From Cellulomonas cellasea (lineage in GTDB: Bacteria > Actinomycetota > Actinomycetes > Actinomycetales > Cellulomonadaceae): a stretch of DNA of 64,000 nt. A program made the translations under genes and the position numbers. Below, one piece after another: positions 1-9,309 of the stretch. The stretch covers positions 124,001 to 188,000 of the forward strand of contig NZ_JAUDBQ010000002.1 of the NCBI RefSeq assembly GCF_030372105.1, written 5' to 3'. Positions within the stretch are counted from its first letter, which is position 1, and each line of letters opens with the position of its first letter. The notes below the pieces were generated by a model, which saw nothing but the letters and a program-made list of their open reading frames with translations, ran no database searches and was not told the DNA's origin.

Positions 1-66
1 GAGGATCACGTCGATGCCGAGGAAGACCTTCATCCCCGTGCTCAGCCTCATGCCGGTGTCGGCCAT
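1..66 (-). CDS. Partial CDS, N-terminus only, unrecognised
   Basis: An ATG at 64-66 (reverse strand) opens a reading frame that runs off the left edge after 22 codons, starting MADTGMRLSTGMKVFLGIDV. A GAGGGG Shine-Dalgarno-like sequence lies about 10 bases upstream, which supports a real start. The stretch after residue 12 is hydrophobic and could begin a membrane segment. Too little is visible to name a family. Confidence 0.5.
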   Translation of the reverse strand, partial: MADTGMRLSTGMKVFLGIDVIL

Positions 67-179
67 GTGATGCACACCCCTCACGTCCCGCGGCGCCGTC
101 CGGCGCCTGCGCGGCAGACAGCATCACACAGCGGCGGGGGCGCGACCAGCCGTTCCGCGCGCCTCTGAGCCGCCGGGCG

Positions 180-851
180 TCAGTCGAAGCGTGGGCCCTC
201 GGTGCGGCTGCGCTTGAGCTCGTAGAACCCGGGCACGCTCGTGATCAGCGCGAGCCCGTCGAACAGCCGCCCGGCGTCCTCGCCGCGCGGGATGGGCGTC
301 AGGACGGGGCCGAAGAACGCCGTGCCGTTGAACGCCACCACCGGGGTGCCCACCTCGTCGCCGACCAGCGCGATGGCCTGCTCGTGGGACGCGCGCAGCT
401 GGGCGTCCCACTCGTCCGAGCCGGCCACGTCGGCGAGCTCCGGCGGGAGCCCGACCTCGGCCAGCGACTCCGCGATGATCGCGGCGGTGTCGCTGCGCCC
501 GCCGGGGTGCCGACGTGCGCCCATCGCGTCGTACAGCGCCTTGATGTGCTTCTCGCCGTGCAGATGGGCGGCGGCCGTGATGACCCGCGCCGGGCCCCAC
601 GCCTCGTCCAGCATCCGCCGGTACTCCTCGGGCAGGTCGCGGCCCTCGTTGAGCACGGCCAGGCTCATCACATGCCAGCGGACGTCCACGTCCCGGACCT
701 TCTCCACCTCCTCGACCCAGCGGGAGGTCATCCACGCCCACGGGCACGCCGGGTCGAACCACATGTCGATACGCCCGCGGCTCTGTCCCGGGGCGGTGGG
801 GGAAGAGCCGGTGGGGATGGCCGATGGTGGCGTCTGCGGCAGCTCAGGCAC
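180..851 (-). CDS. DsbA-fold protein, mycothiol-dependent nitroreductase (Rv2466c) family
   Basis: A 223-aa thioredoxin-fold protein of the DsbA/2-hydroxychromene isomerase-like group. The N-terminal motif FDPACPWAWMTSRW matches the redox-site region of the actinobacterial mycothiol-dependent nitroreductase family, and a C-terminal GTPVVAFNGTAFFGPV segment carries the cis-Pro region. The expected CPWC site reads CPWA here, so only one cysteine is left; chemistry would have to be monothiol with mycothiol (inference). The GTG at 851 is chosen because GAGGAG sits 6 bases upstream; the frame is open further upstream to 908 but without a comparable ribosome site. The gene lies 80 bases downstream of the AraC-type regulator on the same strand and may be cotranscribed with it. 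It is probably cytoplasmic, since no signal peptide is visible. Confidence 0.8.
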   Translation of the reverse strand: MPELPQTPPSAIPTGSSPTAPGQSRGRIDMWFDPACPWAWMTSRWVEEVEKVRDVDVRWHVMSLAVLNEGRDLPEEYRRMLDEAWGPARVITAAAHLHGEKHIKALYDAMGARRHPGGRSDTAAIIAESLAEVGLPPELADVAGSDEWDAQLRASHEQAIALVGDEVGTPVVAFNGTAFFGPVLTPIPRGEDAGRLFDGLALITSVPGFYELKRSRTEGPRFD

Positions 852-931
852 AGGTGTCTCCTCGTCGTCGTGGGTCACTGGCCCCAACCCTGGCCGGCCT
901 GTGCGCATTCCACTGGGGGCCTAGATCGGCC

Positions 932-1801
932 TCAACTGCCCTCCACCGGCAGCCAGAGCTCGACGGTGGCGGTGCTGAAGTCGTCGGCGCGGTCGATCAC
1001 CGCGACCAGCTCGGGACCGGGGCGCAACCGCCACGGGTTCGACGGGAACCACTCGGTCGCGGTGGCAGCCCACACGTCCTGCAGCGCGTCCGGGTAGGGG
1101 CCTGCCGCGCGGAAGACTGCCCACGAGCCAGCCGCCACGGGGAGGACATCAAGGTCGTCGGGAACCTGTGCCCCGTCCGTGACGGCCACGCCGTGCAGGT
1201 ACGTCAACTCCGTGCCCTCCCGGCGGTCCGGGTCGATGTCGGCGCTCACGGCGAGCAGCCCACGCGACTCGGCGTCCCCCAGGCCCTTCAGGCGCACATG
1301 CTCCTGCGGGGCCAAAGACGTGACGTGCTGCTGGATGGCGGGGTTGGCGCCGTGGTGCACGAGCGGGACGCGTGTGGCGTGCCCTGCGAGGCGGAAGGCG
1401 GGGCGGGAGACGATGCGGACGCCCATCGGACATGCTCCTTCGACGGTGAGGCGGAACCTGAGGCGTGGCTGGGCGCGGAAGGGGCCACCGTCACGCCGGG
1501 CCCGGCCTGGGCTGAGGCCGTGCACGGACTCGAACGCCCGGCCGAAGGCCTCTGCCGAGCCGTAGCCGTAACGCACGGCGATGCGCAGCAGGTCTCCGGA
1601 CCCGGTGACGACCTCGGCCGCGGCGACAGTCATCCGCCTGCGACGCACGTACTCCGACAGCGGCATCCCGGCCAGTGCGGAGAACATGCGACGCAGATGG
1701 TGCTCGGTGGTGCCGAGCTTGGCGGCGAGACGGACGACGTCGAGGTCCTCGGTGAGGCTCTCCTCCACGAGGTCCACGAGCCGGTTGAGCCAGGCGATCA
1801 C
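932..1801 (-). CDS. AraC-family regulator with GyrI-like effector domain
   Basis: A 289-aa transcription regulator. Residues 1-110 hold two helix-turn-helix units of the AraC type (LAAKLGTTEHHLRRMFSALA and the YGYGSAEAFGRAFESVHGLS signature). The C-terminal part, from about residue 125 on, is a GyrI-like/SOUL small-molecule-binding domain, giving the Rob/BmrR-like DNA-binding plus multidrug-sensor layout. It starts with GTG behind a GGAAGGGAG ribosome site. The target is not visible. The downstream DsbA-like gene on the same strand is the obvious candidate, and the divergent pepN gene shares the intergenic region at 1802-2026. Function by family is fairly sure; the ligand is unknown. Confidence 0.88.
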   Translation of the reverse strand: MIAWLNRLVDLVEESLTEDLDVVRLAAKLGTTEHHLRRMFSALAGMPLSEYVRRRRMTVAAAEVVTGSGDLLRIAVRYGYGSAEAFGRAFESVHGLSPGRARRDGGPFRAQPRLRFRLTVEGACPMGVRIVSRPAFRLAGHATRVPLVHHGANPAIQQHVTSLAPQEHVRLKGLGDAESRGLLAVSADIDPDRREGTELTYLHGVAVTDGAQVPDDLDVLPVAAGSWAVFRAAGPYPDALQDVWAATATEWFPSNPWRLRPGPELVAVIDRADDFSTATVELWLPVEGS

Positions 1802-2026
1802 GGTGCTCCCTTCCGCTGACGACTCTGGCGTCCCGCATGCGGCAGAACCCGATCATCGCGGTCCGTTGCGATCAGGGCGGCGTCACTGCGGCTCACCGAA
1901 GGCCCGGGCCCGATACGAGTGACTGTGCGGCAGCGTGGCGCCCACGGGAGGGGTCATCGGTTCGAGCGTCGTGAAATGATCGGCTCGGCCACGAGCCCGA
2001 CCCACCCCCGTCGAAGGAGACCCCGC

Positions 2027-4648
2027 GTGCCCGCTGAGAACCTGACCCGCGACGAGGCACGCGCCCGCGCGGCCGTCGTGTCCGTCGAGTCGTATGACGT
2101 CGACCTCGACCTCACGACCGGACCCGACACCTTCGCCTCACGCACCGCGATCCGGTTCATCGCGACCCCGGGCGCCAGCACGTTCGTCGACCTGATCGCG
2201 CCCCGCGTGCGCGAGGTCGTGTTGAACGGGCAGAGCCTGGACCCGGCGGAGGTCTTCGCCGACTCCCGGATCCAGCTCGACGGCCTCGCCGACCAGAACG
2301 AGCTGGTGGTCGTCGCGGACGCCGCGTACATGAACACCGGCGAGGGGCTGCACCGCTTCGTCGACCCGGTGGACGACGAGGTCTACCTGTACTCCCAGTT
2401 CGAGGTCGCGGACTCCCGGCGGGTGTTCGCCGTGTTCGAGCAGCCCGACCTGAAGGCCGCGTTCACCTTCCGGGTGACGGCCCCGGCGCACTGGGTCGTG
2501 GTGTCGAACTCCCCCGCCGTGGGCGAGCCCGTGCCCGTCGAGGGCGGGCGGAACCTCAACGGCGGCCGCGACCAGGGCACGGCGACGTGGACCTTCGAGA
2601 CGACGCCGCGGATCTCCAGCTACATCACGGCTGTCGTCGCCGGCCCGTACTACTCCGAGCACGGCGAGCTGACCAGCAGCGACGGCCGCGTCATCCCGCT
2701 CGGCGTGTACTGCCGCTCCTCGCTCGCGCCGCACCTGGACACCGAGAACATCCTCGACATCACGCGCGCGGGCTTCGCGTTCTACGAGCAGGCGTTCGAC
2801 GTGCCGTACCCGTTCGCGAAGTACGACCAGCTCTTCGTGCCCGAGTTCAACGCGGGCGCCATGGAGAACGCCGGGGCCGTCACGTTCCTGGAGAACTACG
2901 TCTTCCGCTCCAAGGTGCCTGAGGCGACCGTCGAGCGCCGCGCGGTGACGATCCTGCACGAGCTCGCGCACATGTGGTTCGGCGACCTCGTGACGATGCG
3001 CTGGTGGGACGACCTCTGGCTCAACGAGTCGTTCGCCGAGTTCGCGTCCACGCTGGCCGCCGCCGAGGCGACCCAGTGGACCAGCTCGTGGACGACGTTC
3101 TCCTCGCTGGAGAAGAACTGGGCGTACCGCCAGGACCAGCTCCCCTCGACGCACCCGATCGTCGCCGACATGCGGGACCTGGCCGACGTCGAGGTGAACT
3201 TCGACGGCATCACCTACGCCAAGGGCGCGAGCGTGCTCAAGCAGCTCGTCGCCTGGGTGGGCCGCGAGGAGTTCTTCGCCGGCGTGCGCGCCTACTTCGC
3301 GAAGCACTCGTGGGGCAACACCGAGCTCAGCGACCTACTCACCGAGTTGGAGGCCACCAGCGGCCGCGACCTGAGCGCCTGGTCCACGCTGTGGCTCGAG
3401 CAGTCCGGCGTGACGCTGCTGCGCCCCGAGATCGCCACCGAGACCGCGCCTGACGGCACGGAGACGATCACCTCGTTCGCCGTGCTCCAGGAGGTCCCCG
3501 CCGAGCACCCGGTGCAGCGCCCGCACCGCCTGGGCATCGGCGGCTATGACGTCGTGACCGACGCCGACGGGTCCTCGCGTCTCGTGCGGACCCAGCATGT
3601 CGTGCTCGACGTCGACGGCCCGCGCACCGAGGTGCCCGCGCTCGTCGGCGTCCGGCGCCCCGACCTGGTGCTGGTCAACGACGACGACCTCGCGTACGCC
3701 AAGGTCCGGCTCGACGACCAGTCCTTCGCCACGGCTGTCGCCCACCTGAGCGGCTTCACGGACTCGCTGCCCCGCACGCTGGTGTGGACGGCGGCATGGG
3801 ACGCGACCCGCGACGGCGAGACCCCGGCCCGCGACTTCGTGGACCTGGTGCTGAGCAACATCGCGCACGAGTCGGACTCCTCGGTGGTGCAGGTGCTGCT
3901 GCGCCAGCTCAGCACCGCCGTCGACCTGTACGTGGCGCCGGAGCACCGCGAGGCCACCGATGTGGCCGTTGGGGACCGCCTGCTCGAGCTCGCCGAGGCG
4001 GCGCCGGCGGGCTCCGACACCCAGCTCCAGCTCGTCAAGGCCTTCGCCGGCCGTGCCAGCACCGCCGCGCAGCTCGACGCTGTCGCCGCGCTGCTGGACG
4101 GGTCGCGGAGCCTGGCGGGCCTGAGCATCGACACCGACCTGCGCTGGGAACTGTTGACCTCGCTGGTCGCCGGCGGCCGCGCGGGCGGCGCGCAGATCGA
4201 CGCGCAGCTCGCCGCCGACCCCACGGCCACCGGGCAGCGGGCCGCCGCGGCCGCCCGTGCCGCGATCCCCACCCCCGAGGCCAAGGCCGCCGCGTGGGCT
4301 GCCGTGGTCGAGGGCGACGAGCTGCCGAACGCCGTGCAGACCGCCACCATCAGCGGATTCGGGCGCGTGCACAACCTCGGGCTGCTGCTCCCCTACGTCA
4401 AGCCGTACTTCGCGGCGATCGAGGGCGTCTGGGAGTCGCGCACCAGCGAGATGGCGCAGAACGTCGTCGTCGGGCTCTACCCCACCGACCTGGCCGGGGA
4501 CCCGCGCGTCGACGTGCTGGCCACCACGGACGTGTGGCTGGAGGAGCACCTGGACGCCCCCGCGGCCCTGCGCCGGCTCGTGGTCGAGGCGCGGGACGGC
4601 GTGCGCCGGGCGGTCGTCGCGCAGGAGGCGGACCGCAGCCGGGCGTGA
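2027..4648 (+). CDS. pepN: Aminopeptidase N (M1 zinc metallopeptidase)
   Basis: An 873-aa cytosolic aminopeptidase that removes N-terminal residues from peptides. The substrate-binding GAMENAG motif is present. The zinc site HELAH reads H311-E312...H315 with the third ligand E334 in NESFAEF, the exact HExxH-18-E spacing of family M1. The C-terminal half is the alpha-helical ERAP1-like domain. The GTG at 2027 is preferred over the upstream start at 1919 because GAAGGAG lies 7 bases before it and the protein then begins VPAENLTRDEA, as actinobacterial PepN does. It ends against a strong hairpin shared with the convergent malQ gene. Confidence 0.96.
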   Translation: MPAENLTRDEARARAAVVSVESYDVDLDLTTGPDTFASRTAIRFIATPGASTFVDLIAPRVREVVLNGQSLDPAEVFADSRIQLDGLADQNELVVVADAAYMNTGEGLHRFVDPVDDEVYLYSQFEVADSRRVFAVFEQPDLKAAFTFRVTAPAHWVVVSNSPAVGEPVPVEGGRNLNGGRDQGTATWTFETTPRISSYITAVVAGPYYSEHGELTSSDGRVIPLGVYCRSSLAPHLDTENILDITRAGFAFYEQAFDVPYPFAKYDQLFVPEFNAGAMENAGAVTFLENYVFRSKVPEATVERRAVTILHELAHMWFGDLVTMRWWDDLWLNESFAEFASTLAAAEATQWTSSWTTFSSLEKNWAYRQDQLPSTHPIVADMRDLADVEVNFDGITYAKGASVLKQLVAWVGREEFFAGVRAYFAKHSWGNTELSDLLTELEATSGRDLSAWSTLWLEQSGVTLLRPEIATETAPDGTETITSFAVLQEVPAEHPVQRPHRLGIGGYDVVTDADGSSRLVRTQHVVLDVDGPRTEVPALVGVRRPDLVLVNDDDLAYAKVRLDDQSFATAVAHLSGFTDSLPRTLVWTAAWDATRDGETPARDFVDLVLSNIAHESDSSVVQVLLRQLSTAVDLYVAPEHREATDVAVGDRLLELAEAAPAGSDTQLQLVKAFAGRASTAAQLDAVAALLDGSRSLAGLSIDTDLRWELLTSLVAGGRAGGAQIDAQLAADPTATGQRAAAAARAAIPTPEAKAAAWAAVVEGDELPNAVQTATISGFGRVHNLGLLLPYVKPYFAAIEGVWESRTSEMAQNVVVGLYPTDLAGDPRVDVLATTDVWLEEHLDAPAALRRLVVEARDGVRRAVVAQEADRSRA

Positions 4649-4664
4649 CCGGCCAGCAGTGACC

Positions 4665-4697
4665 GAGCCCGGCGCCGTGGAGAACGGCGCCGGGCTC
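4665..4697. terminator. Bidirectional hairpin terminator between pepN and malQ
   Basis: A perfect 14-bp stem (GAGCCCGGCGCCGT / ACGGCGCCGGGCTC) around a 5-base loop sits 17 bases after the pepN stop and 37 bases from the malQ stop. The genes converge, so it can serve both. There is no T-tract, as is usual in GC-rich actinobacteria. Confidence 0.75.
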
Positions 4698-4733
4698 AGT
4701 GCTGCTCACACGGGGATCAGGCTCACCCTGGGA

Positions 4734-6893
4734 TCAGGCCTGGTCGGGCTGTTGCGGCCGCAGGCTCACGTCGAGCGCCGCGACGAGCGAGCGCAGCCGG
4801 GCGTGGTGGAAGAGGTCCTCGACGAGCACGAGCTGCCCGGCGCCGTCGGCCAGCGGGACCTTCCAGTTCGGGTACTCGCGGTCCGTGCCCGGCTGGTTCT
4901 GGGTGCGCCGCTCCCCCACCGCGTCGGCCAGGGACACCCCGAGGAGCACCGCGGGCGTCTGCACGATGAGCCGGTGCAGCGCCTCGACGACCTCGCGCTC
5001 CGAGGGGTCGGCGCCCACGAGCCCGCGCTCGCGCAGCACCACGAGCATCGCCTCCCGCTCGGCGCGCGCGGCCTGGCGCACCACTTCGACGGGCTCGTCG
5101 AGCAGCCCGAGCCGGTCCCGCAGCAGGACGTGCTCGTCGGCGAGGTACCCGGCCGTCGGCGGCAGGTCGTGCGTGGTCACGGTGGCGAGCGCCAGGCGCC
5201 GGTAGAGCTCCGGGGCCAGCGGCTTCCCGTCATGGTCCTTCTCGAACCACAGGATCGACGTGCCGAGGATGCCGCGCTCGGTCAGGTAGTCGCGCACCCA
5301 CGGCTCGAACACGCCCAGGTCCTCGCCGATCACCACCGCCCCGGCGCGGTGCGCCTCGAGCGCGAGAATGCCGATCAGCGCCTCATGGTCATAGCGGACG
5401 TAGGCGCCCTGGGACGGCTCGGCGCCGGCGGGGATCCACCACAGCCGGAACAGGCCGATGATGTGGTCCACGCGCAGGGCCCCCGCATGCCGCAGCACGG
5501 AGCGGAGCATGTCCCGGTAGGGCTTGTAGGCGGCGCGGGCCAGCTCGTCGGGCAGCCACGGCGGCTGCGACCAGTTCTGCCCGCGCTGGTTGTACATGTC
5601 CGGAGGCGCCCCGACAGTCGCCCCCCGCGCGAGCACGTCCGCGAGCGCCCACACGTCGGCGCCCTCGGGGTGCACGCCGACGGCCAGGTCGTGCATGATC
5701 CCGATCGTCATGCCGCCCTCGAGCGCGGACCGGTGCGCGGCGCCGAGCTGCTGGTCGGCGACCCACTGCAGCCAGGTGTAGAAGTCGATGCGGTCGCGCA
5801 GCTCGACGCGGGCCCGGGCCACGAGCTCGGAGGAGGCGTCGCGCGCGGCGGCCGGCCAGTCGCGGCCCGCGTACCGCTCGGCGAGGGCGCACCACAACCC
5901 GAAGTCCTCGAGCCCCTGCCCCTCCAGCTCGCGGTACTCGTCGAGCTCGGCCTGCCGGGCTGCGGATCGCGGCGCCGCGTGGACCACCTCGAGCGCGGCC
6001 CGCTTGGCGTTCCACGCGGTGTCCCGGTCGATGGGCCCCGTGTCGGTGTCCAGGGCGATCGCGGGCTCCGCCGACCACTCGACGAGCGCGCGGTCGGCGG
6101 CGGAGAGGTAGGCCGTCTCGCGCACGTCCTCGACGCGGATGTACAGGGGGTTCACGAACCTGCGGCTGGTGGGCAGGTACGGCGAGGGCGTCATCGGGTC
6201 GACGGGCTCGGCGGCGTGCAGCGGGTTGACCAGCAGGAAGTCCGCGCCGCAGGTGCGCGCCGACAGCCACGCGATCTCGGCGAGGTCGGCCAGGTCGCCG
6301 ATGCCCCAGGAGGCGCGTGAGCGCACCGAGTAGAGCTGCGTCATGAACCCCCAGGCCCGGCCCTCGCGCAGCGGCTCAGGCAGCTCGAGCCGTTCCGGGG
6401 TGACGACCACGGCGCACCGCGCGTCGGCGCTGGGGCCGCTCGCGTGCAGCTCATGCCAGCCGAGCGGGAGGTCGGTGGGCAGCGTGAAGGTGGCGCGCCC
6501 GATCAGCCGCCCGTCGACGGTGCGGGGGTCGATGACGACGTCGGCCTGGGTGACCTCGCGCCGCCCGCCGCCGGACTCGGGGTCCAGCTCGAGCCAGGCC
6601 TGCACCGGGTCCCCGTGTTTGACGTGCACCGGGACGTGCGCGTGGCGGCCCTGTCGGAGCACGATCACGGGAGGGAGCGTCCTGCGCCACGGCATGTCCT
6701 CGACGTGGGCGATCGCGAGCTCGATGCGCTCCGGGGAGGACGCGTCGACGCCCATGGCGGCCAGCACGTCGACGAGCGTCGCGGCGGAGACCTGGTGCAG
6801 CGTCCCGTCGTGCCCCCAGTAGTCGGGGAGGATGCCGTGGGCCGCGCCGAGGCGCAGCAGCGACTCGTCTGGCGCCTCGGTCTCATCGCTCAC
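4734..6893 (-). CDS. malQ: 4-alpha-glucanotransferase (amylomaltase), GH77
   Basis: A 719-aa GH77 enzyme that transfers alpha-1,4-glucan segments in maltodextrin and glycogen metabolism. The N-terminal ~150 residues are the extra domain seen in actinobacterial/E. coli-type MalQ (LLRLGAAHGILPDYWGHDG). The catalytic barrel carries the nucleophile region LRVDHIIGLFRLWWIP, the acid/base region VVIGEDLG and the third acidic site in HDLPPTAGYLADEH. The GTG at 6893 is chosen over the ATG at 6914 because an AGGA box lies close upstream. It is divergent from the S9A peptidase and convergent with pepN. Confidence 0.95.
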   Translation of the reverse strand: MSDETEAPDESLLRLGAAHGILPDYWGHDGTLHQVSAATLVDVLAAMGVDASSPERIELAIAHVEDMPWRRTLPPVIVLRQGRHAHVPVHVKHGDPVQAWLELDPESGGGRREVTQADVVIDPRTVDGRLIGRATFTLPTDLPLGWHELHASGPSADARCAVVVTPERLELPEPLREGRAWGFMTQLYSVRSRASWGIGDLADLAEIAWLSARTCGADFLLVNPLHAAEPVDPMTPSPYLPTSRRFVNPLYIRVEDVRETAYLSAADRALVEWSAEPAIALDTDTGPIDRDTAWNAKRAALEVVHAAPRSAARQAELDEYRELEGQGLEDFGLWCALAERYAGRDWPAAARDASSELVARARVELRDRIDFYTWLQWVADQQLGAAHRSALEGGMTIGIMHDLAVGVHPEGADVWALADVLARGATVGAPPDMYNQRGQNWSQPPWLPDELARAAYKPYRDMLRSVLRHAGALRVDHIIGLFRLWWIPAGAEPSQGAYVRYDHEALIGILALEAHRAGAVVIGEDLGVFEPWVRDYLTERGILGTSILWFEKDHDGKPLAPELYRRLALATVTTHDLPPTAGYLADEHVLLRDRLGLLDEPVEVVRQAARAEREAMLVVLRERGLVGADPSEREVVEALHRLIVQTPAVLLGVSLADAVGERRTQNQPGTDREYPNWKVPLADGAGQLVLVEDLFHHARLRSLVAALDVSLRPQQPDQA

Positions 6894-7050
6894 GCGTCGA
6901 TCCTGCCAGAGCATGGCGATTTCGCGCGTGAGCAGGGCGGAGACACCGCCGCGTGATCATGGGCGAAAGCGCCCCACCGGGCCGCGCGGCCGCCGCGACG
7001 CGTCCGCCAGGGCCCCGGATCCCTCAGCGCCGAGTCGTAGGCTCCGGTCC

Positions 7051-9309
7051 ATGAAGCCCGAGCACGCGCCCCCCGCAGCCCCGAGCCTGACCTACCCGCC
7101 AGCCCGCCGCGAGGACCGCGTCGACGACCTGCACGGACGCCGGGTCGCGGACCCGTACCGCTGGCTCGAGGACGCCGACTCCGACGAGACCACCGCGTGG
7201 TCCGCCGCGCAGGACGACCTGTACGCCGCCTACCGCGAGCGACTGGCGGCCGGGGCTGACGGGTGGTCCTCCGAGGCGCTCACCGCCCGCCTGCAGGAGC
7301 TGCTGGGCGCCGGCTTCGTCGGTGCCCCCGCATGGCGCGGGGAGCGGCGCTTCTTCATGCGCCGCGAGGGCGCCCAGGAGCACGCCGTCGTGATGGTCGC
7401 CGAGCCCGACCCGCAGTCGCCCGGCCAGGAGCGCGAGCGCGTGCTCATCGACCCCGTGGCCCTCGACCCGGCCGGGACCACCACCCTCGACGCGTGGCAG
7501 CCCAGCAAGGAGGGCGACCTCGTCGCCTACCAGGTCTCGTCGGGCGGCACCGAGGAGAGCGTGCTGCACATCCTCGACGTCGCGACGGGCGAGCTCGTCG
7601 ACGGGCCTATCGACCGCGCGCGCTACTCCCCCGTGGCCTGGGTCCCGGGCGGCGAGCACTTCTTCTACGTGCGGCGCCTGCCGCCGGAGCAGCTCCCGGA
7701 GGATGAGCGCCAGTACCACCGCCGGGTGTGGCTGCACCGGGTGGGGACCGACGCCAGCGAGGACGTGGAGGTCTTCGGCGCCGGGCTGGACATGACCAAC
7801 TACTACGGCGTCTCGCTCACCCGCGACGGGCGCTGGCTGATCATCTCGGCGTCGGCGGGCACCGCGCCGCGCACCGACGTGTGGATCGCGGACCTCACGG
7901 CAGGCGGCCTCGACCCGCGCAGCCCGGAGGCCCTCGCGTCGCCGCGCCTGGTCGACGTGGCCGTGGGCCTGGACGCGGACACCCACGCCTGGGTGGGCCG
8001 CGACGGCCGGCTGTACCTGCACACCGACCTCGACGCGCCGCGCGGGCGCCTCGCGGTGGCCGACCCCAGCGACCCGGGCGTGCCGCATTGGCGCACCCTC
8101 GTCCCCGAGGACGCGGTCGCGGTGCTCGAGGGCGTCGCGTTCGTCGACGCGGGCGACGCCGCCGGCCCCGAGGGGACCCGCCCCGAGCAGCTGCTGGTCA
8201 GCCGCCGCCGGCACACGGTCAGCGAGATCACCGTGCACGACCCGCACACCGGCGAGCAGCTCGAGGGCCCGGCGGGCCACGTCGCGCTGCCCGGCATGGG
8301 ATCGGTGAGCGGCCTGGTCACCCGCCCCGAGGGCGGCCGGGACGTGTGGTTCTCCTACACCGACCACACCACCGTCTCCACCGTCCACCGCCTCGACGCG
8401 GCCACCGGCGACCTGACCGTGTGGGCCGCGCCCCCGGGCGCCCTGGCGGACGTCCCCGAGGTGCGGGTCCAGCAGCTCGAGGCCACCAGCAAGGACGGCA
8501 CGACAGTCCGCGCGATAGTGGTGGCCCGCGCCGACGCCCTCGACGCCGACGGCCGGCCCCTGGCCGAGAGCCCGACAATCCTCTACGGCTACGGCGGGTT
8601 CCAGATCTCCCTGGACCCCGCGTACTCCACCTCGACGCTCGCCTGGGTGGAGGCCGGCGGCGTCTACGTCGTGGCCCAGCTCCGTGGCGGCGGCGAGGAG
8701 GGCGAGGAGTGGCACCGCGGTGGCCGCCGGGGCGCGAAGCAGAACGTGTTCGACGACTTCCACGCGATCGCCGAGCAGCTCGTCGCGGACGGCTGGACCA
8801 CCCCTCAGCAGCTCGCGTGCTGGGGCGGGTCCAACGGCGGCCTGCTGGTGGGCGCCGCGCTCACCCAGCGCCCGGACCTGTTCGCCGCCGTGGTGTGCTC
8901 CGCGCCGCTGCTGGACATGGTGCGCTACCAGCTCCACGGGCTCGGCGTCTCCTGGACCGACGAGTACGGCGACGCCGACGTGCCGCATGAGCTGGACTGG
9001 CTGCTCGGGTACTCGCCGTACCACCGTGTCGTGGAGGGCACGGAGTACCCCGCGACGCTGTTCACCGTCTTCGACGGCGACACCCGCGTCGACCCGCTGC
9101 ACGCCCGCAAGCTCGCGGCGGCGCTGCAGGCCGCCACCAGCGGGGACCCGGAGTCCCGCCCGGTGCTGGTGCGGCGCGAGACCGGCGTGGGCCACGGCGG
9201 CCGCGCGCTGTCGCGCACCGTGGCGCTCACCGTCGAGCAGCTCCAGTTCGTCGCCGACCGCACCGGGCTGACGGCGCGCGGGGGCGCCGGGGACCGGGGG
9301 GCCGCATGA
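7051..9309 (+). CDS. Prolyl oligopeptidase family serine peptidase (S9A)
   Basis: A 752-aa peptidase. The N-terminal region (LTYPPARREDRVDDLHGRR, then DPYRWLED) and the central seven-bladed propeller are typical of S9A prolyl endopeptidases. The C-terminal alpha/beta-hydrolase carries Ser594 in GGSNGG, Asp677 in FDGDTRVDP and His715 in GVGHGGR. No signal peptide is seen, so it probably acts on oligopeptides in the cytoplasm. The reading frame is open well upstream, but homology begins near the ATG at 7051. Its last codons overlap the mscS start by 4 bases (ATGA), implying translational coupling. Choosing between prolyl endopeptidase and oligopeptidase B would need the S1-pocket residues. Confidence 0.93.
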   Translation: MKPEHAPPAAPSLTYPPARREDRVDDLHGRRVADPYRWLEDADSDETTAWSAAQDDLYAAYRERLAAGADGWSSEALTARLQELLGAGFVGAPAWRGERRFFMRREGAQEHAVVMVAEPDPQSPGQERERVLIDPVALDPAGTTTLDAWQPSKEGDLVAYQVSSGGTEESVLHILDVATGELVDGPIDRARYSPVAWVPGGEHFFYVRRLPPEQLPEDERQYHRRVWLHRVGTDASEDVEVFGAGLDMTNYYGVSLTRDGRWLIISASAGTAPRTDVWIADLTAGGLDPRSPEALASPRLVDVAVGLDADTHAWVGRDGRLYLHTDLDAPRGRLAVADPSDPGVPHWRTLVPEDAVAVLEGVAFVDAGDAAGPEGTRPEQLLVSRRRHTVSEITVHDPHTGEQLEGPAGHVALPGMGSVSGLVTRPEGGRDVWFSYTDHTTVSTVHRLDAATGDLTVWAAPPGALADVPEVRVQQLEATSKDGTTVRAIVVARADALDADGRPLAESPTILYGYGGFQISLDPAYSTSTLAWVEAGGVYVVAQLRGGGEEGEEWHRGGRRGAKQNVFDDFHAIAEQLVADGWTTPQQLACWGGSNGGLLVGAALTQRPDLFAAVVCSAPLLDMVRYQLHGLGVSWTDEYGDADVPHELDWLLGYSPYHRVVEGTEYPATLFTVFDGDTRVDPLHARKLAAALQAATSGDPESRPVLVRRETGVGHGGRALSRTVALTVEQLQFVADRTGLTARGGAGDRGAA

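Noticed and set aside
2138-3307. Long minus-strand frames opposite pepN, the S9A peptidase (7024-9195) and ptsI (10647-12359)
   Set aside because: Same antisense artefact of high GC; the plus-strand genes carry complete catalytic motifs.
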